NCBI GenBank assembly: GCA_963781105.1
Contig: CAWAED010000014.1
Location: 1-64,000, forward strand
From: Palsa-295 sp963781105
Lineage (GTDB): Bacteria > Acidobacteriota > Terriglobia > Acidiferrales > UBA7541
Direction of reading: 5' to 3'
DNA: 64,000 nt
Below are positions 16,470 through 25,440 of this stretch, one piece after another; position 1 is the stretch's first letter; each line of letters starts with the position of its first letter. Both the position numbers and the translations under genes were made by a program. The notes under the pieces were generated by a model. That model had not been told where the DNA came from and did no database searches. It worked only from the letters and a program-made list of their open reading frames with translations.

Positions 16470-17891
16470 ATGATCGCCGTGCAAGAACGACCACTCATCG
16501 AACTATCGCGAAAGAATCTCACCGTCTGCGTGTTGGACGACGAGGTAGATCAAGTGGAATTGACGACCACTCGGCTCGAGCGCGCGGGCTTTGCGGTTGT
16601 CGGTACCACGGACCCCCTCGAAGCGCTGAAGAAAGTGCGTTTGGGTGGGTGCCGTGTAGTGATTGCTGATTTCAAAATGCCTGGGATGGACGGCCTGGAA
16701 TTCCTGGAAAAAGCGCTGCAAAGCGATCCGGGAATGTACATAATTCTGGCCACAGGATTCTATTCTGTAGAGTCCGCCATCGAAGCGATCAAGCGCGGCG
16801 CCTACGATTACGTCTGCAAACCGATCGACTTCACGCGGCTCACGAAAACTCTTGACGACCTCACCGATTCTTACACGCGCACACGCCAGATACGCGACCT
16901 TGAAGAGAAATTGCTTGATAACCTTTTGTTCCACGGCATCGTCGGACGAAGTCCCGCCATGCTGGAAGTATTCGACCTGGCGAAAAAAATTTCGCGTCAT
17001 TACACCAACGCCCTTATCACTGGCCCCACCGGCGCGGGCAAGGAACTGATCGCCCACGCGCTGCACCAGATGAGCCCAGTAGCGCAGGCGCGCTTCGCCG
17101 TATGTAATTGTTCGGCGCTGGTGGACACTCTACTGGAAAGCCAGCTCTTCGGGCATGTTCGCGGCGCTTTCACCGGTGCCACCGATACGCGTCCGGGACT
17201 TTTCGAATACGCCAACAACGGCACCGTCTTCCTCGACGAAATCGGCGAGACCTCGCTTCAGATGCAGGCGAAGCTCCTACGCGTTATTCAGAATCGCGAG
17301 ATTCAGCGTGTCGGCTCGCCGGAAGTGAAACACGTAGAGGTCCGGATGATCGCGGCAACCAATCGCGATTTGCGCGCCGAAGTACTCGCCGGGCGATTCC
17401 GCGAGGATTTATTCTACCGGCTTAGCAGCATCGAAATCCGCGTGCCCGGACTTGCCGAGCGCCCGGAAGATATTCCGCTCCTGGTGCAACATTTCGTCAA
17501 GAAGTACGGCCAATCCTACGGCAAGTCCTTTCAAGGCCTCACGCGGCGGGCTCACATCGTGCTGCTGCAGCACGACTGGCCCGGGAACGTTCGTGAATTG
17601 GAGAATGTGATCGCCAGCGCGGCCATCACCGCCAATTCCGAGTTCATTGACTTCAGCGACTTGCCCGAACATGTGCAACGGCCGCCGCGTCGCGCCGCTT
17701 CGGCCAAGGGAAGTTGGAGCCCCCTGCCGCTTGACGAGGTGCGCAGCGTCCACATTCAGCGCGTCCTGGAAATGTGCCATGGCAATCGCGTGCGTACCGC
17801 GCAGATTTTGGGAATCGGGCGCACGAGCTTGTATCGCTTCCTGAAAAGAACTGACAAACAGAAGGCCGCGGCGGCTAAAGGCGCCGCCTGA
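16470..17891 (+). CDS. NtrC-family sigma-54-dependent response regulator
   Basis: A 473-aa transcription activator. The receiver domain (about 15-130) has the acidic pair DD and the phospho-acceptor Asp67 in VVIADFKMPGMDG. The AAA+ domain has Walker A GPTGAGKE, the sigma-54 contact loop GAFTGA, Walker B GTVFLDEIGE and GNVRELEN. A Fis-type HTH (RVRTAQILGIGRTSLYRFLKR) closes the protein. No histidine kinase is adjacent, so it may be an orphan. The frame is open from 16371, but ATG 16470 matches family start positions. Targets would be -24/-12 promoters. Confidence 0.92.
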   Translation: MIAVQERPLIELSRKNLTVCVLDDEVDQVELTTTRLERAGFAVVGTTDPLEALKKVRLGGCRVVIADFKMPGMDGLEFLEKALQSDPGMYIILATGFYSVESAIEAIKRGAYDYVCKPIDFTRLTKTLDDLTDSYTRTRQIRDLEEKLLDNLLFHGIVGRSPAMLEVFDLAKKISRHYTNALITGPTGAGKELIAHALHQMSPVAQARFAVCNCSALVDTLLESQLFGHVRGAFTGATDTRPGLFEYANNGTVFLDEIGETSLQMQAKLLRVIQNREIQRVGSPEVKHVEVRMIAATNRDLRAEVLAGRFREDLFYRLSSIEIRVPGLAERPEDIPLLVQHFVKKYGQSYGKSFQGLTRRAHIVLLQHDWPGNVRELENVIASAAITANSEFIDFSDLPEHVQRPPRRAASAKGSWSPLPLDEVRSVHIQRVLEMCHGNRVRTAQILGIGRTSLYRFLKRTDKQKAAAAKGAA

Positions 17892-17966
17892 GCATAGGAC
17901 CGAAGAATTCGCAAACGTTTATGCTCGGACGTGCACGGACCGAGTGGACCGATGAGGGACAATGTC

Positions 17967-18401
17967 ATGGGTCTACAAATATCGCACCGATGGAAACGTT
18001 TCGGACCCATCCCGGGTTTAGAGCCCGTGCGTGAAGAACGCCGCCCGTTGCAGATTCCCGTCGAAGTCTGCGGCTTCAATCTGCGTGGGCGCTTTTTCAG
18101 CGAGCGGTCCGAAACTTCAAACGTCAGCGTTGGCGGTTGCAAATTCTGTTTGCGTACGCAAATCGTTCCGGACGCGATTGTGGCCCTGCGGGTCGTCAGC
18201 GGACACAAGCGTGGCGGGCAGGGCACTTCGCCCGTGCTCTTTCAAGTCGTTCGCGTTGAGCGAGATTCCAATCAATGGGTCGTCGGAGCCATAAAATTGC
18301 AATCGGATGAACTTTGGCCGGCGACCTTCACAGATTCGCACGCGGCATCCTGCAAGATCAGCTACTTGCGAACGTGCCAAGCTATGCGAGTTGCCGGTTA
18401 A
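17967..18401 (+). CDS. PilZ-like domain protein
   Basis: This 144-aa protein contains REERRPLQIPVEVCG and later SERSETSNVSVGGCKFCL, which resemble the RxxxR and (N/D)xSxxG motifs of PilZ c-di-GMP receptors. Strands to about residue 115 complete a beta-barrel. In other acidobacterial PilZ-like proteins c-di-GMP binding is not assured. It begins 75 bases after the NtrC-type gene and is probably co-transcribed. ATG 17967 has GAGG about 10 bases upstream; GTG 17931 and ATG 17952 are alternatives. Confidence 0.68.
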   Translation: MGLQISHRWKRFGPIPGLEPVREERRPLQIPVEVCGFNLRGRFFSERSETSNVSVGGCKFCLRTQIVPDAIVALRVVSGHKRGGQGTSPVLFQVVRVERDSNQWVVGAIKLQSDELWPATFTDSHAASCKISYLRTCQAMRVAG

Positions 18402-18604
18402 TTTGCACGCTGGACGCTCCCCCCGTTTTCCTTTTTAAGAACGCGAAGGGCGATTTTCGATATGATTTCCCATTTACGTCCAGCCTCGATTTAGCTCACA
18501 CTTCCTCGCTTCACGCGGTTAGATTTGGCCGCGTGTGCGCAAGACCCCCTTCCGGCCCCGACAACCAGCCACCCGCCTGTCCCTCAAATCTTACGTGCCA
18601 GAAT

Positions 18605-19297
18605 TTAATTGCCGCCAGAGCTAGTCGAGTAGGACGCATTGTGCAAGAGAGACGCAGGCAGCGTCACCGTTGAGTCCATGCGCACCAGCATTCCCGTCTG
18701 CGCTGGAAGCTCTACGTCTTTGCCTTTTTTCGTCATGATGTATGCGGAAGTCCCCACCAGCCCGATGACGGTTCCACGCGCAACGTTGCTGAAGAGCACT
18801 CCCACCAGCGCGCCGGCTCCCGTTCCGAGGCCGCCAGTCATTATGTCGCCCTTGATGTCGCGTTTTTCCTCGATCACCACGCCTTCGGTAGTCTTCAGGT
18901 CCTTGCGCTTTTTGGTGTCGTCCGTGCTGCCGCTATAGAGCGAGAGAATACTCATTTGCACAGGGAAAATGCGGCTCTGCACTTCGATCGAATTAAACAC
19001 CAGGTTCATGGATGCGCCGCCGCGAACCATGGCAAACCACTTCGGCTTCGTAACGCTCGTAACCGTGCCGTGGATTTTCGCGCCCGCGGGCAACAGCAGT
19101 TGGTTGCCGACGAAAACCGGCTCGGCGACGATTGCTGTAAAGGGATCGCCGTCGTGCGCGACGCTGGTGGAAAGTCCGGCCGTCAACGTGAGGCGGACCT
19201 GGGTTCCGGGCTGAACCGAGTTGGACTGCGCGCGTACTGCGGGAGTCAGGCAAAGCAGCGCTGACAGCAAAACACAAACCGAGATAAAACGTTTCAT
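18605..19297 (-). CDS. Exported protein with glycine-rich, TrbI-like C-terminal part
   Basis: A 230-aa exported protein. The signal peptide ends AVRAQ near residue 24. The mature part starts with strands like those of bacterial TrbI/conjugal-type beta-barrel folds (GTQVRLTLTAGLSTSV, LLLPAGAKIHGTVTSV). It ends in a glycine-rich hydrophobic segment (GGLGTGAGALVGVLFSNVARG) that could associate with a membrane. A GGAGG lies 5 bases before ATG 19297. Its function is unknown. It converges on the PilZ-like gene with about 200 bases between. Confidence 0.7.
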   Translation of the reverse strand: MKRFISVCVLLSALLCLTPAVRAQSNSVQPGTQVRLTLTAGLSTSVAHDGDPFTAIVAEPVFVGNQLLLPAGAKIHGTVTSVTKPKWFAMVRGGASMNLVFNSIEVQSRIFPVQMSILSLYSGSTDDTKKRKDLKTTEGVVIEEKRDIKGDIMTGGLGTGAGALVGVLFSNVARGTVIGLVGTSAYIMTKKGKDVELPAQTGMLVRMDSTVTLPASLLHNASYSTSSGGN

Positions 19298-19635
19298 AGG
19301 ATCCTCCGTGATCCTCGGCGTGAACAAAACTTCATTCCGCCGAGGACTGCTGCGGCCATAGCCGAGCTGTCCCCGTTTCGTGGGGTTACCGCTGGCGCCG
19401 CGGTGCGAGTGCGGAGGTTGCACTCGGGGGATAAGATACTCCACCACCGAGCAGCGTTGCGCCGCTATCGTCGACCAATGTTCCTAAGCGCCATGACCTC
19501 GTCTCGATACGGTACTAGTACGACACCGAAGAGCCCCTTCGCCGCTCCGCTCCCGGCGCGGAATGCTAGCCTTCTTTGTAGGCGTGCATCTCAGATTCCG
19601 CGAAATTCGGGAATTCAAGGTTAGGTAGAAATCCG
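19298..19635. other. Divergent intergenic region
   Basis: 338 bases between the exported protein (minus) and the PstS-like gene (plus). No ORF with a good start was found. The region must contain both promoters; GATAAGATACTC near 19430 is AT-rich enough to be a -10 region but has no clear -35. Nothing else stands out. Confidence 0.4.
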
Positions 19636-20097
19636 ATGCGAAATCGTTTGCTGATCTTCTGCTTCTTGTTCTTGGGACTATCGTGGGCCGCCTTCGCGAC
19701 CGATTTCGCGGTGGTCGTCAATCCTGCCAATCCGATCAAAGAGCTGACGTTGGTCGAACTCGGCAAAATCTTCCGCGCCAAAACCACGAGCTGGGGCAAC
19801 GGGCGAAACATTACGATCGTCCTTCGCGAGCCCAATTCCCCTGGAATGAAATTCGTCATCGAAAAAGTGTTCGGCGGCGCTTTCGAAGAGGGAAAGACTG
19901 CGCTCACTGATCCCGGCCGAAAGTCCACCGTGCCGGTTGTCTTTGCCGAGAGCGACGACGAAGTACTGAAGATTGTCGGAGGCAATGCCGCGGCGATCGG
20001 CGTGATTGATGTGTACAACATCACCGGCGGCGTAAAAGTCGTCAAGATTGATGAGAAGCAACCCTTTGATCCCGGTTACGTGCTGAAGGGCCATTAA
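19636..20097 (+). CDS. Small periplasmic PstS-like substrate-binding protein
   Basis: A 153-aa exported protein with a signal peptide (to about residue 22, AFA). VVNPANPIKELTLVELGKIF followed by WGNG and by a later GGNAAAIGVID resembles one lobe of phosphate-binding PstS-type proteins, much shorter than the usual 250-320 aa. No pst transporter genes are adjacent. It may therefore sense or bind an anion, but its role is unknown. The TPR gene follows 18 bases downstream, likely in one transcript. Confidence 0.72.
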   Translation: MRNRLLIFCFLFLGLSWAAFATDFAVVVNPANPIKELTLVELGKIFRAKTTSWGNGRNITIVLREPNSPGMKFVIEKVFGGAFEEGKTALTDPGRKSTVPVVFAESDDEVLKIVGGNAAAIGVIDVYNITGGVKVVKIDEKQPFDPGYVLKGH

Positions 20098-20115
20098 TTC
20101 GTAAACCGAGACTTG

Positions 20116-21669
20116 ATGCGAGGAACCGTGAAAATCCGAAACTCTTCTCCTCTGATCGTCATCGCCATTTTGCTGACCGGTACTGCAGCGCGGGCGCAGG
20201 ACGCAACGCCTCCTGCCGCCACAGCCTCACAGACGAGCGACCACGCCGTGAGTACTCCGGAAACCATTCCGGTGACGACGCACTCGCTTACGGCGCAACG
20301 CGCCTACGAAATGGGGATGGTGCAACGCGAGGACCGGCTCTTCGTGGACGAAGGCCTAGCCTTCTTTCGCGAGGCTGTGAAGGCCGATCCGGAGTTCGCC
20401 CTTGGCCATGCCACTTTGGGTTACTTTACGGCTGATCCAAAAGAGGAGAAGCAGGAAAGCGCGCTGGCGGAAAAGTTCATCTCAAATGCATCTCCCGATG
20501 AGCAACTGCTGATCCGTTGGATGAACGGAACCAAGAACGGCGATCTGCTGCCCGCTATTTCCGCGATGAATGACTTACTCGCGAAATATCCGAACGACCA
20601 GCGGCTCGGCAACTTGGCTGCGGAATGGCTCTGCTCGAATCAGGGAGCCTTCGACCACGGCGAGGCGATTTTGGTGCGCCTCTTGAAAAATGATCCCAGG
20701 TATTTTCCGGCCATGAACAATCTCGCGTACTGCTACGCGATGAGCGGCCAACCGGGCCTCGCGCCGCCGCTGATGACCGAATACGTTGCCGCCCTGCCCA
20801 ACGAACCGAACCCGCAGGATTCCTTCGGAGAGATCATGCGCATGTTGGGCGACTATCCGGCGGCGCTGGATCATTACGGGAAAGCTTTGGAAATCAATCC
20901 CCATTTCAACGCATCGCAGGTGGGTCTTGCCACGACGTATGCGCTAATGGGCGATCAAAAGAAAGCGCGCGCGCAATATTTGGTGGCGATCAAGGGGACG
21001 AAAGAGCGCCCGACCCAGGTGAATTATCGAATCCTGTGGGCGATGACGTACTACCGCGAAAACAAACCGGTCTTGGCCCATCAGGCATTTCTACAGGTTG
21101 ATTCGGAAGCGCACTTGGCGGGCCTGCCCATCCAGGAAGCGGAAATTCATCGCGCCATGGCGCTTTTCAATCCTAATCCCGCCGTTGCCTTGAAGCAATT
21201 GGACGATGCGAGGGACGATCTTTCAGAAACACGCAAGGCTAAGCTAATGTCCGGCGACCGCGACGCGGAATTGGCGTCGATCTTGCAAACCCGCGCGTTC
21301 ATCGCCGTAAACGCAGGAAAGACCGACGTGGCGCAAGCCGCGCTCAAGCTGCTGGCTGAAATGGCGCAGACCAGCCGCAGCCTTCCCGTGCAGAATTCGT
21401 ATCACTCCGCCAACGGGGCAGTGCTCCTGGCGCACGGCGACTACGCCGGCGCGATCACGGAGCTGCAAGAGGATGCGCAGAATCCCCTCTCGCTGCAATT
21501 GTTGGCGGAGGCACAAACGAAAGCGGGCCAGTCCGCCGACGCACACAAAACCCTTGCGACTCTCGCAGCCATCAGCGATGAGCGCGTAGAAACCGCCTTC
21601 GCGATGCCGCCGGCCCGCGCCGCGCTGAAAAACGACACCGTGCAAACCGCTCAAGGCGGCGCGCACTAG
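20116..21669 (+). CDS. Exported TPR-repeat protein
   Basis: A 517-aa protein with a signal peptide (ends AARAQ near 29) and multiple TPR-type helix pairs through most of the length (FREAVKADPEFALGHATLGY; ALDHYGKALEINPHFNASQVG). TPR solenoids hold protein complexes together in the periplasm. There is no enzymatic domain. ATG 20116 is chosen over TTG 20113. It probably forms an operon with the PstS-like gene, so the two may work together. Confidence 0.82.
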   Translation: MRGTVKIRNSSPLIVIAILLTGTAARAQDATPPAATASQTSDHAVSTPETIPVTTHSLTAQRAYEMGMVQREDRLFVDEGLAFFREAVKADPEFALGHATLGYFTADPKEEKQESALAEKFISNASPDEQLLIRWMNGTKNGDLLPAISAMNDLLAKYPNDQRLGNLAAEWLCSNQGAFDHGEAILVRLLKNDPRYFPAMNNLAYCYAMSGQPGLAPPLMTEYVAALPNEPNPQDSFGEIMRMLGDYPAALDHYGKALEINPHFNASQVGLATTYALMGDQKKARAQYLVAIKGTKERPTQVNYRILWAMTYYRENKPVLAHQAFLQVDSEAHLAGLPIQEAEIHRAMALFNPNPAVALKQLDDARDDLSETRKAKLMSGDRDAELASILQTRAFIAVNAGKTDVAQAALKLLAEMAQTSRSLPVQNSYHSANGAVLLAHGDYAGAITELQEDAQNPLSLQLLAEAQTKAGQSADAHKTLATLAAISDERVETAFAMPPARAALKNDTVQTAQGGAH

Positions 21670-21734
21670 CTCGCGGTGATATGTTACCTTCGGCGGTGGG
21701 GCATACTTTCTGGTGCTCTGCTTTTTGACCTCGC

Positions 21735-22079
21735 ATGGCAACAATCAACCTTAGGCTCTCGATTGTCACACTGACAATCGCTGCTTCCGCATATGCAGTC
21801 GTACGCTGGTTCATCCTTGGATTGACTGCGAGCGGGTGGATCGGGCTTCCCCAATTTGCGGAGACGATGCAGCGCGTCCAACATCAATCTCGCAACTGGG
21901 GCATCACTGCGCTTATGCTCGAGGTCGTGTCAATCTCATTTTCACTCTTGCCATTCAGGAAGCGAGTGAAGACGGTTCCGTCAAGCTCGATCACCAGTCC
22001 GGCAGTTCAGGCTCAGTTAACCGACCACTGGGCCGCCCGCGCGGCCTTGTGCGTCTTAGGTACAGTGCAATGGTTCTAG
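21735..22079 (+). CDS. Small membrane protein, possibly frameshifted near its end
   Basis: A 114-aa protein with TM segments at about 8-30 and 54-70. The frame ends shortly after AARAALCVL. In the +2 frame the DNA continues with a third, strongly hydrophobic segment (YSAMVLVLFLIVFVTGYLN) to a stop at 22135. A frameshift near 22055 would thus give a three-helix protein of about 132 aa. No family is recognised. The frame change may be real or an indel error. Confidence 0.5.
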   Translation: MATINLRLSIVTLTIAASAYAVVRWFILGLTASGWIGLPQFAETMQRVQHQSRNWGITALMLEVVSISFSLLPFRKRVKTVPSSSITSPAVQAQLTDHWAARAALCVLGTVQWF

Positions 22080-22258
22080 TGTTGTTCCTCATTGTTTTCG
22101 TGACCGGATATCTCAACATTTCTTTTTCGCGATAACGCCGCCTTAATCGTTATCGCGACTCTCGCTCCGGACGCATGCGCAATCATAGATTAGGACGCAA
22201 CCGCAGGCAGCTTTCGTGCGATGAAACGCTGTGCTAGACTTCGCGGAGCAGTTTTGCA

Positions 22259-22275
22259 CGCAGAAAATTTCTGCG
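22259..22275. promoter_or_regulatory. Perfect palindrome ahead of the SRP RNA gene
   Basis: CGCAGAAA-A-TTTCTGCG, 8-bp arms around one base, lies 16 bases before the SRP RNA. It may be an operator or part of the promoter region; nothing in the sequence identifies the binding protein. Confidence 0.35.
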
Positions 22276-22291
22276 CGGACTGCCGATGGGT

Positions 22292-22395
<104 letters not shown>

Positions 22396-22425
22396 TCTAG
22401 TCGCGGCCGAGCCACAGCGAGCTAA

Positions 22426-24231
22426 ATGACATATAAAGTTATCGCCCGAAAATACCGCCCGCAAACTTTTCGTGAAATTGTCGGGCAGCAGCACGTCACC
22501 AAGACTCTCGCCAATGCCATCAATTCCAATCGCGTAGCTCACGCCTATATCTTTTCCGGAGTCCGCGGCGTGGGCAAAACCACCACCGCTCGTATTCTGG
22601 CCAAAGCGCTCAACTGCGTGAAAGGGCCTACTGCCGAGCCGGATGGTACTTGCGATCCCTGCCGCGAAATTTCCGCCGGCACTTCGCTCGACGTGCTGGA
22701 AATTGACGCAGCGTCGAACCGCGGCATTGACCAAATTCGCGAATTGCGCGAGATGGTCCGCTACGCGCCCGCTTCGAGCCGCTACAAAGTTGTGATCCTC
22801 GACGAGGCGCATCAACTCACGGACGAAGCCTCGAACGCGCTGCTGAAAACGCTGGAAGAGCCGCCCGAACGCGTGGTCTTCATCCTGGCAACGACGCGTG
22901 CGGAAGATCTCGTGGAAACAATTAAGTCGCGCGCACAGCTTTTCCAGTTTCGCGCGCTGACTTTCAAGGAAATCAGCGAAGAGATCGAACGCATCGCGCG
23001 CGAAGAAAAGTTGACGATCGAGCCGGGCGCGGTGGCCGTCCTCGCGCGTGCCGCCGAAGGCAGCTTGCGCGATGGTCTCTCGCTTCTCGAACAAGCAATT
23101 TCCTACAGCGGCGACGCCATCACCGATGCGCAGGTGCGCGAGCTTCTCGGCGTGGTCGCCGAAAGCGTGCTGGACAATTTGGTAGATGCCATCTCGCAAC
23201 AGTCGGCGGAGTTGGCGCTCGAACTCGTCCATCGCCTGATTGGCGACGGCCAGAATCTGCAGCACTTCTGCCGTGAAGCCATTCGCCATTTCCGCAATCT
23301 GCTTGTCGCGCGCGTCTGCGGCGCGGAATCGGATTTGGTGGCAGCGCCCCAAGACGAACGCCCGCGCCTCGCAGAGCAGGCCGCCCGATTCAGCGAAGAG
23401 GATCTCACGCGCTTCTTCAATACCCTGCTCGCAACCGATGCGGAACTGCGCCGCGCGCCCGATCCACGCCTGCATCTGGAGTTGGGGCTTTTGAAATTGA
23501 TCAACGCGCGCAGGCTCGCGCCGCTCGAAGAAGTGCTCGCGGAACTTCGCGGCGAAGTCCGAACCGCCGGCTCTGCGGGCGGTCCGTCTGCACGCACCGC
23601 GCCGGCATCCTCTGCTGCGCGTCCTGTCTCAGCCGGCTCCGGGACCGCAGTGCGCATGGCGCCGGAGGCTAACTCTTCGGCTTCGGCGGCGCCCGCTGCC
23701 TCCAGCGCCACGTCATCGAAAGCTGCGAACGCAGAAACAATTCAGCCACCGGCGCCAAAAATGCCAGAGCCGAGAATGCCGGAAGTCGCGCGTCCCAACA
23801 CACCGGTTCCGGCATCGCCGCCGCGCATTGTTGCGCGCGCCGCGGAAGATTCCGCAAACGGTCTCGCCTCGGCGCAAATGGATGCGATCAAATCTGCGCT
23901 GCAGGGATCGAAGCTATTATCGTCCTTCCTCGATCAGGCAACCCGATATCAAATCGAAGCTGGCGAGTTTCAACTTTTCTTCACCAGCGAAAGCCGCACG
24001 CTCGTAGATATGTTGCCGCGCGAGGCGATGGAACGTTTGCGCACAACCGTAAACCAAGTCATCGGCCAGCCGCTGCGCGTCTGTGTTAAACTGGATTCCA
24101 GCCGGGCAGCAGCGCCAGCCGGTCGTGGTTCGGAATTGCGTGCGCGTTTCGAAGAGGATCCGATCGTTAGGGCCATGCTTGAAAAGTTTGGCGGCCAGAT
24201 TTCAAACGTCAAGCGCCCGGGCGAGGAATAA
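22426..24231 (+). CDS. dnaX: DNA polymerase III subunit gamma/tau
   Basis: A 601-aa clamp-loader ATPase of the replisome. The AAA+ module has Walker A GVRGVGKTTTA (near residue 48), a zinc site (CDPCREI and upstream Cys), Walker B VVILDEAHQL and the sensor/Arg finger SRAQLFQFRAL. Residues about 370-480 are a Pro/Ala/Ser linker, followed by a tau-type C-terminal domain. It forms the usual dnaX-ybaB-recR group, with ybaB starting 3 bases after the stop. Confidence 0.96.
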   Translation: MTYKVIARKYRPQTFREIVGQQHVTKTLANAINSNRVAHAYIFSGVRGVGKTTTARILAKALNCVKGPTAEPDGTCDPCREISAGTSLDVLEIDAASNRGIDQIRELREMVRYAPASSRYKVVILDEAHQLTDEASNALLKTLEEPPERVVFILATTRAEDLVETIKSRAQLFQFRALTFKEISEEIERIAREEKLTIEPGAVAVLARAAEGSLRDGLSLLEQAISYSGDAITDAQVRELLGVVAESVLDNLVDAISQQSAELALELVHRLIGDGQNLQHFCREAIRHFRNLLVARVCGAESDLVAAPQDERPRLAEQAARFSEEDLTRFFNTLLATDAELRRAPDPRLHLELGLLKLINARRLAPLEEVLAELRGEVRTAGSAGGPSARTAPASSAARPVSAGSGTAVRMAPEANSSASAAPAASSATSSKAANAETIQPPAPKMPEPRMPEVARPNTPVPASPPRIVARAAEDSANGLASAQMDAIKSALQGSKLLSSFLDQATRYQIEAGEFQLFFTSESRTLVDMLPREAMERLRTTVNQVIGQPLRVCVKLDSSRAAAPAGRGSELRARFEEDPIVRAMLEKFGGQISNVKRPGEE

Positions 24232-24234
24232 CTG

Positions 24235-24561
24235 ATGGAAGTCAAAGCTCTGCAGCAGATGCTCTCGCAGTTCCGTCAAGTGCAGGAAAAGCTCGAGAAG
24301 CAGATTGACGAGCTCTCCGTCGAAGCCTCGGCGGGCGGCGGCATGGTGACGGTGAAGATGAACGGCCAGAAGCAACTGACCGAAGTGCGCATCGAGCCGG
24401 ACGTTTTCAAGAGCAAAGACCAGGAAATGCTGCAGGACCTGATTCAAGGCGCGGTGAATGAAGCCACGCGCCGCGTGGACGAAGAACTTTCCAAGCAAGT
24501 GAAAGAAATCTCCGGCGGCCTGCCCGGAGTCGCGGGCCTGAAAATTCCCGGCCTCTTCTGA
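24235..24561 (+). CDS. YbaB/EbfC family nucleoid-associated protein
   Basis: A 108-aa DNA-binding protein of the YbaB/EbfC family, which bind DNA as dimers and coat the nucleoid. MLSQFRQVQEKLEKQIDEL is the N-terminal helix; GGGMVTVKMNGQKQLTEVRIEP is the typical central sheet. Length and position between dnaX and recR are those of the family. Confidence 0.95.
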   Translation: MEVKALQQMLSQFRQVQEKLEKQIDELSVEASAGGGMVTVKMNGQKQLTEVRIEPDVFKSKDQEMLQDLIQGAVNEATRRVDEELSKQVKEISGGLPGVAGLKIPGLF

Positions 24562-24670
24562 GCGGCCACATTAGCTGGAATTAGATCGCGCCGGTCAGGT
24601 TCTCCCAATCGCTTGCAATTGCTGGTACGATTCCCTTCTCATTTGAAACGGTTTCCGTGAACGGAGTTCC

Positions 24671-25270
24671 ATGCCCGATTTCGCTCCTTCGGTGACAAGA
24701 CTAATTGACGAGTTGAAGCGGCTGCCTGGCATCGGCCAGAAGACCGCGCAACGCCTCGCGTTCTATTTGCTGCGAGTGGATCCCGAACAAGCTTTCGCGC
24801 TTTCGGACGCCATCCGCGACGCCAAGGAAAAAGTGCGCGAATGCTCGATCTGCAACAACATCACCGACGCAGACCCCTGTCTTTTCTGCACCGGCGCGGC
24901 GCGGAACAAAAAGATAATTTGCGTAGTGGAAGAGGCTACTAATATTCAGGCGGTAGAAAAGACGCGGCAGTTTGACGGCTTGTATCACGTACTGGGAGGC
25001 GCTCTTTCGCCGCTACAAGGAATCGGCCCCGATCAGCTAAAAATAAAAAGCCTGATCGAGCGACTGAAGGGCGGCACGGTGGAGGAGATCATTGTCGCCA
25101 CTAGCCCCACGGCAGAAGGCGAAGCCACGGCGGTCTATCTGTCCAAGTTGATCAAGCCCCTCGGCGTGCACGTCACGCGCATCGCCATGGGCATCCCGGT
25201 CGGCTCCGACCTGGAATATGCGGACGAAGTGACCATGAGCAAAGCCATGGAAGGCCGCCGCGATTTGTAG
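24671..25270 (+). CDS. recR: Recombination mediator RecR
   Basis: A 199-aa protein that works with RecO/RecF to load RecA on gapped DNA. It shows the HhH motif LPGIGQKTAQRLAFYLL, the C4 zinc finger (CSICNNITDADPCLFC) and a Toprim domain (IICVVEEATNI; ATSPTAEGEATAVYL). The length is that of the family. It is third in the dnaX-ybaB-recR cluster. Confidence 0.97.
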   Translation: MPDFAPSVTRLIDELKRLPGIGQKTAQRLAFYLLRVDPEQAFALSDAIRDAKEKVRECSICNNITDADPCLFCTGAARNKKIICVVEEATNIQAVEKTRQFDGLYHVLGGALSPLQGIGPDQLKIKSLIERLKGGTVEEIIVATSPTAEGEATAVYLSKLIKPLGVHVTRIAMGIPVGSDLEYADEVTMSKAMEGRRDL

Positions 25271-25330
25271 CGCCTCCTCAAAAAGATCGCTCCGGTATCA
25301 GTCACGTTTCACTGATAACTCAAGTCGCTG

Positions 25331-25440
25331 TCATCCCGAGCGCAGCGAGGGATCTGCTGTTAGGCTGAAACTGCGAGAAAAAGCAGATTCCTCGGCCTAA
25401 ATTCGCCCTCGGAATAACGGCTCTGCGCCTTTGTTCCAGT
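25331..25440. repeat. Dispersed intergenic repeat (GGGATGA type)
   Basis: TCATCCCGAGCGCAGCGAGG followed by GATCTGCT, and then a partial inverted copy (AGCAGATTCCTCGG), fill the gap between recR and the convergent AsmA-like gene. Related sequences occur at about 57815-57846 and 60091-60127. It could form a hairpin that ends both transcripts. Confidence 0.55.
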